Shown here piece after piece: positions 1 to 5,385 of a DNA stretch of 7,020 bases (position 1 is the first letter of the stretch; each line of letters opens with the position of its first letter). Position numbers and translations under genes: made by a program. The notes beneath the pieces are model-generated. The model saw only the letters and a program-made list of their open reading frames with translations. It made no database searches and was not told the DNA's origin. This stretch comes from Spirochaetaceae bacterium. GTDB lineage: Bacteria > Spirochaetota > Spirochaetia > Treponematales > Breznakiellaceae. The stretch covers positions 1-7,020 of the forward strand of contig JAITGR010000204.1 in NCBI GenBank assembly GCA_031280455.1, given 5' to 3'.

Positions 1-1
1 C

Positions 2-790
2 GGCGGGAATGTGCGTACCCTCTGCCGCGCCGCCGCCCTGTTGGACAGCAGAGACTGTCTGGGCATCGACATCAACATGGGCTGCTGCGCGCCGGCCATC
101 CTGCGCCAAAACGCGGGCGCCGCCTGGCTCTGTTCCCCCGATGCCGCCGCCGGTCTTGTCGCGGCGCTGCGGCCGCTGGTAAAAAAACGCCTGAGCGTCA
201 AGCTGCGTATTGGCGAAACATCTGACTTTGAGTACCTGGTGCAATTTTGCCGGCGGCTGGAAAGCGAAGGCATCGAGCGCATAACCCTGCACGGCAGAAC
301 GACGCGCGAAAAATTCCGCGGCGCAAGCCGCTGGGACTATGTTGAAGCGCTCAAAGCCTGCATGGGGATTGAAGTTGCCGGTAACGGCGACATATCCAGC
401 GCGGCGGGCCTCGCGGCGCGGTCGGCGCACTCCGCCTGCGATGCGCTCATGCTGGGGCGGCTTGCGGTAAAAGAGCCCTGGATTTTTGGCCGCTGCCGAA
501 GTGAGGCTGTGCCGGAAATACCGGCTGTGCCGGAAATACCGGCAATGGCAGCCGCGCGCGGGGCGTTTTTGCAGGAGACGGCGCTCCGGTTTTTGGACTA
601 TCTCGCCCGCTATCAGCCGCCGGAATTCCACGCCGGCAGGGCGCGGCGTTTTTTTCACTACTTTGTTGACAACCTCAAATGGGCGCACTACTTGCGCACC
701 TGCATAAACCGCGAAAAAACACTTGCCGGTATGGAGCGGGTGCTGCGCGGCCATTTTTCGTACATGGAGGAACGCGGCGATGACCCTTGA
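2..790 (+). CDS. dus: tRNA-dihydrouridine synthase (Dus family), 5' end missing
   Basis: This is an FMN-dependent enzyme that reduces uridine to dihydrouridine in tRNA, in the cytoplasm. The frame is open to the left edge (GGN before the first GTG at 11), so the N-terminal part of the TIM barrel lies outside the window. Family blocks appear in order: GIDINMGC with the expected catalytic Cys (nt 83-85), SVKLRIG, TLHGRTTREKFRGASRWDY (usual form HGRTR..Y.G.ADWD), VAGNGDI, DALMLGRLAVKEPWIF, then the C-terminal helical domain. The NMGC block resembles DusB most. Two oddities: the Pro that normally follows the catalytic Cys is Cys (GCCAP), and an exact 18-bp tandem duplication (505-540) inserts the hexapeptide AVPEIP twice just after the GR..PWIF block. 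The stop overlaps the start of recX by 11 bases, so the two are probably co-translated. The family call is firm; the paralogue is not. Confidence 0.93.
   Translation, partial: GGNVRTLCRAAALLDSRDCLGIDINMGCCAPAILRQNAGAAWLCSPDAAAGLVAALRPLVKKRLSVKLRIGETSDFEYLVQFCRRLESEGIERITLHGRTTREKFRGASRWDYVEALKACMGIEVAGNGDISSAAGLAARSAHSACDALMLGRLAVKEPWIFGRCRSEAVPEIPAVPEIPAMAAARGAFLQETALRFLDYLARYQPPEFHAGRARRFFHYFVDNLKWAHYLRTCINREKTLAGMERVLRGHFSYMEERGDDP
505..540 (+). repeat. 18-bp perfect tandem duplication inside dus
   Basis: The unit ggctgtgccggaaatacc occurs twice back to back (505-522 and 523-540). It is in frame and encodes AVPEIP AVPEIP, in the linker between the barrel and the helical domain. It looks like a recent slippage event that a flexible linker can tolerate. 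Confidence 0.9.
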
Positions 791-1358
791 AAAACTCCGG
801 CTGGTAAACGGTGTGTACACCGGCGTTTTTGACACAGGCGAGACGTTTCGCGCACGGGAAACCTACGTGGAAGCCGCCGGTGCCGCGCCGCCCGAAGCCG
901 GTAAAGTGCTGGACGACGACGAAAGCGCCGCCCTGCGTTTTGCCGCCGCCTGTTCCAGCGCCGAAGATGCCGCGCTCAAACTTATATCGCGCTCCGAACA
1001 ATGCACGGCGGGGCTCTCTGCAAAACTGCTGCGGCGCGGCCATTCCCGCCGGTCGCTTGCGCCGGTAGTGGCCGCGCTCCAGGACACGGGGGTGCTGGAC
1101 GATGAACGCTACGCGCGGCTGTGGCTGGGCGCGCGGCTTACGCGGAAGGCGGAAAGTCCCCGCGTGTTGTACGGGCGGCTCCTGGCAAAAGGTATAGCAT
1201 CGCCCACCGCGCGAAAGGTGCTGAAGGCGCTGCTTACCCCGGAAACGGAGCTTGCGCTGCTCGACCGCTATCTGGGGCGCGCCGGTGATGCCGCCGCCAC
1301 CCGCGCCGCGCTCCGCGCCGAGGGATTTTCCACGTCTGTCCTGGACGAGTTTTTTTGA
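780..1358 (+). CDS. recX: RecX family regulatory protein
   Basis: RecX proteins bind RecA filaments and modulate recombinase and SOS activity. The 192-residue product has an N-terminal extension of about 60 residues, then tandem three-helix repeats. Diagnostic stretches are AALKLISRSEQCTAGLSAKL followed by LRRGHS (about 65-89), the core LQDTGVLDDERYARLWLGAR (about 100-119), and RVLYGRLLAKGI (about 128-139). ATG 780 is chosen because GGAGG at 766-770 lies 9 bases upstream and the product starts MTLEKLRLVNG; an upstream TTG at 723 has no such support. The gene overlaps the end of dus by 11 bases, suggesting coupled translation. recA is not visible here. Codons end mainly in C or G. No hairpin terminator is evident after the stop, only a T-run inside the last codons. 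Confidence 0.92.
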   Translation: MTLEKLRLVNGVYTGVFDTGETFRARETYVEAAGAAPPEAGKVLDDDESAALRFAAACSSAEDAALKLISRSEQCTAGLSAKLLRRGHSRRSLAPVVAALQDTGVLDDERYARLWLGARLTRKAESPRVLYGRLLAKGIASPTARKVLKALLTPETELALLDRYLGRAGDAAATRAALRAEGFSTSVLDEFF

Positions 1359-1400
1359 TTTCGGCTGCCATGCGTTTTTAAGTTAAGGTAACGCTGATTG

Positions 1401-1430
1401 CGCCATACATGGCGAGCGCCATACATGGCG
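1401..1430. repeat. Tandem pair of 14-bp palindromic repeat
   Basis: cgccatacatggcg occurs at 1401-1414 and again at 1417-1430, a 16-bp period. Each copy is itself an inverted repeat (cgccat..atggcg). The pair lies just inside the left end of the MITE-like element. Confidence 0.85.
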
Positions 1431-1450
1431 AATGCACATCGCGTAAAACA

Positions 1451-1522
1451 AACCACGGAAAAACGCGGAATTCTCGCGGAATAAATAGGGCTTTCCGCGT
1501 GGTTTCCGTGCTTTCCGTGGTT
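1451..1522. repeat. Long imperfect inverted repeat (hairpin)
   Basis: Outer arms aaccacggaaa (1451-1461) and tttccgtggtt (1512-1522) pair over 11 bp. Inner arms acgcggaa (1463-1470) and ttccgcgt (1493-1500) pair over 8 bp. The insert 1501-1511 carries an extra ttccgtg unit. It forms the core of the MITE-like element. Confidence 0.8.
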
Positions 1523-1575
1523 AAATCCGAATAAATCAGTGCCTCCTTAGATTTTACATGGCGCAATGCGCGGTA

Positions 1576-1604
1576 TTGACAGGGCTTGCGGTATCGTTTA
1601 CAGT
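1576..1604 (+). promoter_or_regulatory. Predicted sigma-70-type promoter for the tatD operon
   Basis: A perfect -35 TTGACA (1576-1581) is followed after 17 bases by TACAGT (1599-1604), matching the -10 consensus at 4 of 6. It begins 4 bases after the right end of the repeat element and would give a leader of roughly 70 bases before the tatD ATG. It is the best promoter candidate for the seven-gene run. Confidence 0.5.
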
Positions 1605-1680
1605 TTTGTACCGTATTTTTATGGGAACGGCCTTTTGCGGAAGCGTTAAGGTTTTATTTTTTTATCGGTTTGGTACAATC

Positions 1681-2460
1681 ATGCAGTATTTTGATACTCA
1701 TGCCCATATTGGGCTTATTTTTGACGACCCTATCGACCAGCTTTTTGTTACGCAAGAAGCAAAGATTGCTGGTGTTTCCAGGATAGTGTCTATTTGTAAT
1801 AGTCTTCTTGATTTTGTAAAGGTTTACGAAAATCTGAAGTCTGCCACGAATGTGTATCACGCGGTTGGTGTGGCGGCTTCTGAGGTGAATAATCCGGGAA
1901 AAAACTGGGTTAAAACTATTGAACAGAGTTTGAAGCTGCCGCGGGTTATTGCTATCGGCGAAACGGGGCTGGATTATCATCACCGGTTTGGCGAGAAAAA
2001 AACGCAGATTGAGTTGTTTATTACGCAGCTTGATTTGGCGGCGAAATATAATCTGCCGGTGATTATTCACAATAGGGACGCGGGTCACGATGTGCTGGAT
2101 ATTCTGCGCGACCGGCTGCCTCCGCGTGGCGGTGTTCTGCACTGCTACAGCGAAAATGCCGAGTATGCCAAAAAAGCGCTCGACTTGAATTTGTATTTTT
2201 CGTTCGCGGGGAATTTGACGTATCGTAATGCCAAGAATTTGCACGATACAGTCGCGGCGCTGCCGCCTGATCGTATTCTTATTGAATCGGAGAGTCCGTT
2301 TATGGTGCCGGCGCGGTACCGGAGCAAGCGGAATATGCCTAAATATCTGAATGAAACGGCGGCGGCGCTGGCGGAGCTGCTTGGTTTGAGTCTGGAGGAA
2401 ACGGCCGAAAAATTGTGGGAAAATTCCAACCGGTTTTTTGGTCTGGATGCGGGTGATTGA
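1681..2460 (+). CDS. tatD: TatD-family metal-dependent hydrolase (DNase)
   Basis: The TatD family comprises cytoplasmic amidohydrolase-fold nucleases using two divalent metals, with DNase or 3' exonuclease activity. The 259-residue product has the expected ligands: H7 and H9 (DTHAH), E94 (GETGLDY), H130 (PVIIHNRDA) and H154 (VLHCYS). The C-terminal N..RFFGL block also fits. The last ligand block, usually ETDAP or ETDSP, reads ESESP, so the Asp position is Glu204; activity may be altered. Start 1681 is chosen because the protein then begins MQYFDTHAH like the family; the open frame continues upstream to 1558 into non-homologous sequence. No Shine-Dalgarno is visible before this ATG. The first half is about 37-42% GC, far below the neighbours, rising toward the 3' end. 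The next gene follows after 9 bases. Confidence 0.93.
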   Translation: MQYFDTHAHIGLIFDDPIDQLFVTQEAKIAGVSRIVSICNSLLDFVKVYENLKSATNVYHAVGVAASEVNNPGKNWVKTIEQSLKLPRVIAIGETGLDYHHRFGEKKTQIELFITQLDLAAKYNLPVIIHNRDAGHDVLDILRDRLPPRGGVLHCYSENAEYAKKALDLNLYFSFAGNLTYRNAKNLHDTVAALPPDRILIESESPFMVPARYRSKRNMPKYLNETAAALAELLGLSLEETAEKLWENSNRFFGLDAGD

Positions 2461-2469
2461 GGGGCGTGT

Positions 2470-2871
2470 ATGCTGCAAGTGTATGTGTTGTCGGTTATGT
2501 GTCCCGCGCTGGCGGGGTGGATGCTTTTTAAGAATGCTGACGAGGAGTTTTCGTTTGAGTCGGTGTTCAGTTTGTCGGGTAAGTATAGCGCCTGCCGTCT
2601 GGGGGTGGGGATTGCCTCGCTTGTTACGGGCGTGCTGGCGCTGCTTTCGCCTATCGAGGGTGATGTGCCGCTGGCCGGCGACCTGGTTCCGGCGCTTTTT
2701 TCGCTGGCGGCTGGCCTGAGTTTGTGTGATGAGTATTTTTCCCGCGACAGCGACACGCCGCGCCGGGGTGTTTTTTTTGAATTGATTGCCCGCCACCGCC
2801 GCTTTATTGGTCTTGGTGCCATGATTGCCGGCGCGTTGCATTTCTTGCTGCCCCGGGCGCTTTTTTTGTAG
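2470..2871 (+). CDS. Hypothetical membrane protein, four predicted helices
   Basis: I do not recognise this 133-residue protein. Hydrophobic segments are at about 1-20, 43-61, 67-88 and 111-133, so it is very likely an integral inner-membrane protein with four helices. The hydrophilic parts are KNADEEFSFE (21-30) and YFSRDSDTPRRG with a basic stretch ARHRR (about 89-111). There is no signal peptidase site and no enzymatic motif. The segment beginning MLQVYVLSVMCPALAG could be mistaken for a lipoprotein signal but fits a first helix better. The ATG has GAGG at 2459-2462, 7 bases upstream, overlapping the tatD stop. Length, codon bias and tight packing between tatD and the Nudix gene support a real gene. 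A metabolite or stress role cannot be inferred. Confidence 0.75.
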   Translation: MLQVYVLSVMCPALAGWMLFKNADEEFSFESVFSLSGKYSACRLGVGIASLVTGVLALLSPIEGDVPLAGDLVPALFSLAAGLSLCDEYFSRDSDTPRRGVFFELIARHRRFIGLGAMIAGALHFLLPRALFL

Positions 2872-2873
2872 TA

Positions 2874-3260
2874 ATGTGTCTTTCGTGCGCCGGTGTCGCT
2901 TTTGAAAACGGGGCTGTTTTTGTCGCGCGGCGGGGGGCGGGCGGCGCTATGGCGGGTACATGGGAGTTTCCAGGCGGCAAGGTGGAGGCGGGCGAGGATG
3001 TGCCGGCGGCGTTAGCGCGCGAGTTTATGGAAGAATTGGGGGTGGCGATTGTGTGCGAAGAAAAACTGGCCGAATGTGTCTTTGTTCACAAGGGTACGGA
3101 GCGCCGTCTTGTCGCGTACCGCGTCCGGTTTTCAGGCGGCGTTCTGACCTTGCGCGAGCATTCGGAGTGCCGTTGGGTGAGTCTTGCCGAGGCGGCGGCG
3201 CTGGTCTGGACGCCTTCGGATTTTCAGATTTTTAGTTGTATTACGGAAAAACTCGCTTGA
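2874..3260 (+). CDS. MutT-type Nudix hydrolase (NTP pyrophosphohydrolase)
   Basis: Nudix enzymes of this subgroup hydrolyse (deoxy)nucleoside triphosphates to monophosphate and pyrophosphate, often cleaning 8-oxo-dGTP or related damaged nucleotides. The full 23-residue Nudix box is present at 35-57 (GKVEAGE, seven residues, REFMEELGV) and every consensus residue of GX5EX7REUXEEXGU is intact. The preceding GTWEFPGG is typical of MutT and NudG. The length of 128 residues is normal for single-domain MutT. The ATG lies 2 bases after the stop of the membrane-protein gene and has no clear ribosome-binding site, so re-initiation is likely. Its 3' end overlaps the lipoprotein start. Substrate choice (8-oxo-dGTP, CTP, other) cannot be read from the sequence, so mutT is not assigned. 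Confidence 0.92.
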   Translation: MCLSCAGVAFENGAVFVARRGAGGAMAGTWEFPGGKVEAGEDVPAALAREFMEELGVAIVCEEKLAECVFVHKGTERRLVAYRVRFSGGVLTLREHSECRWVSLAEAAALVWTPSDFQIFSCITEKLA

Positions 3261-3628
3261 AACGCGCTCGTCTTGTTTTGATTACGCTATTTGCCGCCGC
3301 TTCGTGCGCGCCCAAAGCGCTCGACCGCGATATTGTGCCGCCGCTCACGGCGCCGCTTTCGCGCTCTGTCATTGGGTATGGTGTGGTAACGACGAATTAC
3401 ACGCATGTCTTGGACCGTCAGGGGGAAGGGGGGATATCGCTCGGTTTTTTGCGTAAAGGTGCTATTGTTCAGGTTTTGGAGCGTACGGCGGTGGTGCTGG
3501 CCGGCAAAACGGAAAACTGGAGTTTTGTAAGCGGCGCGTACCAGGGCTGGCTTAAAGAGGATGAGCTGCGGATGTACGAAACGGAAGCGAAGGCGAAAAC
3601 TGCCGCAAGTACGCTTTCGGCTTGGTAA
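3257..3628 (+). CDS. Small SH3-like lipoprotein
   Basis: The predicted precursor has 123 residues: MKRARLVLITLFAAASC is a basic n-region, a hydrophobic core, and a lipid-attachment Cys17 within AASC. This lacks Leu at -3, as relaxed spirochaetal lipoboxes often do. The mature part has one SH3-like beta domain at about 38-107, with SVIGYGVVTTNYTHVLD, LRKGAIVQVLERT, and WSFVSGAYQGWLKEDELRMY as the recognisable strands, then a short charged tail. Such domains usually bind peptides or cell wall. TTG 3257 is chosen because it overlaps the Nudix stop (TTGA) and gives a compact signal peptide; an in-frame TTG at 3236 would add seven residues. It is exported and anchored, unlike every other product in the run, so its place in the operon may reflect co-transcription rather than shared function. 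Its specific role is unknown. Confidence 0.8.
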   Translation: MKRARLVLITLFAAASCAPKALDRDIVPPLTAPLSRSVIGYGVVTTNYTHVLDRQGEGGISLGFLRKGAIVQVLERTAVVLAGKTENWSFVSGAYQGWLKEDELRMYETEAKAKTAASTLSAW

Positions 3629-3648
3629 CGGCGTCCGCCGGGGGCTCT

Positions 3649-5052
3649 ATGGAAAGCGCGAACACTACCGCATTTGAAAATCTGCCGCTTGTTGTTATTG
3701 CGGGTCGTCCCAATGTGGGGAAATCGACGTTGTTTAACCGGCTTTTGGGGCGGCGGCGGGCGATTACCGACCCGTGTGCCGGTCTGACACGCGACCCGGT
3801 TAGCGAGGATGCTTTTGTGCTGGGTAAGCCGCTGCGCCTGGTGGACACCGGCGGCTTTAAGCTTGACAGGCCGGAGGATGCGGACGCCGCGTGGCTGGAT
3901 GATGTGGTGGTCGACCGCGCGCTGGCGGCGCTGGAGCGTGCCGACTTGGTTATTCTGGTGCTGGAGGCCGGCGCGCTTACCGGCGAGGACGAGGAGTTTA
4001 TCGAAACGCTCCGCCCGCTTCGGGACAAACTGCTGGTCGCGGTCAACAAAACTGAAGGGGGGCGGCTAACGCCGGAGGCATGGAATCTGACGCGCTACGG
4101 GTTTTCGTCGCTGTGTATGATTTCCGCCGAACACGGGGATAATATTGAAAATCTGAAGGCGGCGATTGTTGAAAAGCTGGATTTTTCCGCGGTGCGTCCT
4201 GCCGCCGGGGGCGTGGAGGAGGCGGTGCGTATCACGCTGGTTGGCAAGCCGAATACGGGTAAGTCTACGCTGTCGAACCGGCTGACCGCGAGCGCGGCGT
4301 CTATTGTCAGCCCCGTGGCAGGCACAACGCGCGATGTGCTGGAGGGTAGTTTTCTGTGGCGGGGGCGGCGTTTTCTGGTGTGCGACACTGCCGGCATACG
4401 CCGTAAAGCGCGGGTTTCCGGCAATATTGAATACTACAGCGTTAATCGCGCGATAAAAACCATGGACAGCGCCAGCATCGTGATTATTCTGATTGACGCC
4501 GCGGAGGGTTTGAGCGACCAGGACAAGAAAATCGCCGCGCTCGCGGAAGAGCGGGGGCGGGGGGTAGTGTTCGCGCTGAATAAGTGGGACACGATGGGCG
4601 ATGTGAAAAACACGTTCAACGCGGTGCTCGATAAATTCCGCTATTTCTTTGGTCAGATGAGTTGGGCGCCGGTGCTGCCGGTCAGCGCGCTCACTGGCGC
4701 GGGGGTGGACGCGCTGCTTTCGACGTGTGTCAAAATGGCGGCGCAGCTTAACCTGCACACCAGCACATCTGCGTTGAACGCCGCGCTGGAGGTCTGGCAA
4801 AAAGAGAATCCGCCGCCTGCCGGGCCGAGGACGCGCTTCCGCATAAAATACGGGGTGCAGACGAGCTGCAATCCGGTGGTGTTCCGGCTTTTTGCGTCCA
4901 GACCGCACTCGTGTACCGAAGCGTATCTGGCGTATCTGCGGCGAAAAATCCGCGCCGGCCTGGGCTACCCGATGATTCCGGTAAAAATTGAAATCTGCCG
5001 CTCCGGCAGGGAAGAACGGCCAGAGGGGCGGCGGAGCGGGGGGCGCGCATGA
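3649..5052 (+). CDS. der: Ribosome biogenesis GTPase Der (EngA)
   Basis: Der is an essential tandem GTPase that assists late 50S subunit assembly. The 467-residue product shows GTPase domain 1 (P-loop GRPNVGKS 19-26, DTGG 66-69, NKTE 133-136), domain 2 (GKPNTGKS 199-206, TTRDV 226-230, DTAG 246-249, NKWD 311-314, SALTG 346-350) and the C-terminal KH-like domain (about 370-450). Domain 2 is fully canonical. In domain 1 the guanine-specificity motif NKxD is NKTE, a conservative but noteworthy change. A basic, Gly/Arg-rich tail (RSGREERPEGRRSGGRA) ends the protein. ATG 3649 is preferred: a G-run at 3640-3644 lies 4 bases upstream and GTPase homology starts shortly after; an in-frame TTG at 3622 would overlap the lipoprotein gene. 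The stop overlaps the next ATG (ATGA). Confidence 0.97.
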   Translation: MESANTTAFENLPLVVIAGRPNVGKSTLFNRLLGRRRAITDPCAGLTRDPVSEDAFVLGKPLRLVDTGGFKLDRPEDADAAWLDDVVVDRALAALERADLVILVLEAGALTGEDEEFIETLRPLRDKLLVAVNKTEGGRLTPEAWNLTRYGFSSLCMISAEHGDNIENLKAAIVEKLDFSAVRPAAGGVEEAVRITLVGKPNTGKSTLSNRLTASAASIVSPVAGTTRDVLEGSFLWRGRRFLVCDTAGIRRKARVSGNIEYYSVNRAIKTMDSASIVIILIDAAEGLSDQDKKIAALAEERGRGVVFALNKWDTMGDVKNTFNAVLDKFRYFFGQMSWAPVLPVSALTGAGVDALLSTCVKMAAQLNLHTSTSALNAALEVWQKENPPPAGPRTRFRIKYGVQTSCNPVVFRLFASRPHSCTEAYLAYLRRKIRAGLGYPMIPVKIEICRSGREERPEGRRSGGRA

Positions 5053-5381
5053 ATGTGTTTACGTCGGCGGATTTGGAAAAGATGCTGGGGGTAAAGGGAC
5101 ACATTATCCGCTACTGGGAAAAGGAAATTCCGCTTGTGCAGGCGCGCAAGGACGGCACGGGCAAGCTGGTGTACTCCAAAAAAGATGTGCAGAGTTTGCT
5201 CCGCATAAAATATCTTGTGCAGGAAAAAAAATACACGCTGGAAGGCGCGCGCGAGCAGTTGTACCGCGAGCAGGAAAACGCGCGGGAAGAGCGCGGCCAG
5301 ACGCTTGCCGCGGTGCGCGGCGAATTGTTGAATATGTATGTGCTGAACCGCGAGCAAAAAAAAATCTTGCGGGAGTTTTAG
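5049..5381 (+). CDS. Short MerR-family transcriptional regulator
   Basis: The 110-residue protein begins with a winged helix-turn-helix: FTSADLEKMLGVKGHIIRYW (4-23) holds the HTH with the R-Y-W signature, then VYSKKDVQSLLRIKYLVQEK (41-60) and the YTLEGAREQL helix. The rest (about 66-110) is charged and probably a dimerising coiled coil. There is no effector-binding domain and no metal-binding Cys (the protein has no Cys at all), so it is unlikely to be a metal sensor; it may act as a constitutive or architectural DNA binder. ATG overlaps the der stop by 4 bases and a GGAG lies at 5033-5036, consistent with coupled translation. The target is unknown; MerR proteins often act on long-spacer promoters. 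Being inside the run it could regulate its own operon, but this is inference. Confidence 0.88.
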   Translation: MNVFTSADLEKMLGVKGHIIRYWEKEIPLVQARKDGTGKLVYSKKDVQSLLRIKYLVQEKKYTLEGAREQLYREQENAREERGQTLAAVRGELLNMYVLNREQKKILREF

Positions 5382-5385
5382 CGTT

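Larger units (their letters stand above)
1392..1572. mobile_element. MITE-like or REP-like noncoding repeat element
   Basis: Ends: cgctgattgcgccat (1392-1406) and atggcgcaatgcgcg (1558-1572) are inverted repeats matching at 13 of 15 positions, including 10 contiguous (1397-1406 with 1558-1567). Inside are a tandem pair of a 14-bp near-palindrome and a long imperfect hairpin. The element is about 181 bp and too short for a transposase. The tetramer ggta occurs at 1387-1390 and 1572-1575 and could be a short target duplication, but it overlaps the right end and may be chance. The inner accacggaa/ttccgtggt motif resembles intergenic repeats seen in many bacterial genomes. The identity as a mobile element is inferred; the structure is seen. 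Confidence 0.5.
1359..1680. other. Intergenic region between recX and the tatD operon
   Basis: There is no supported gene in these 322 bases. The left part (about 1392-1572) is a repeat element with inverted ends. The right part holds a sigma-70-like promoter (1576-1604) and a T-rich leader before the tatD start. No tRNA, riboswitch or obvious DnaA-box cluster was seen. Short open frames here consist of repeat sequence. Confidence 0.7.

Noticed and set aside
1340..1380. Intrinsic terminator after recX
   Set aside because: The T-run lies in the last codons and has no GC-rich stem before it.
1378..1566. 62-residue minus-strand open frame with an AAGGAGG-like site nearby
   Set aside because: It translates the repeat element (STETTRKA, FRVFPWF stretches typical of spurious repeat ORFs), and no start codon lies at a suitable distance from the AAGGAGG.
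1674..1679. TACAAT just before the tatD ATG as a -10 box for a leaderless transcript
   Set aside because: No -35-like hexamer lies 16-19 bases upstream, and transcription would start inside the gene; the TTGACA promoter at 1576 is better.
1359..1680. Replication origin at the skew switch
   Set aside because: No dnaA, dnaN or gyrase gene and no cluster of TTATCCACA-type boxes; a rearrangement or element boundary explains the change with fewer assumptions.
1654..2841. 395-residue open frame on the minus strand opposite tatD and the membrane protein
   Set aside because: It is very rich in Arg, Gln, Asn and Thr with no recognisable motif, and mirrors two well-supported + strand genes; a shadow of their codon bias.
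4066..4908. 280-residue minus-strand open frame opposite der
   Set aside because: It lies wholly within der, whose motifs are unambiguous; the composition is Arg/His-rich as expected for an antisense shadow.
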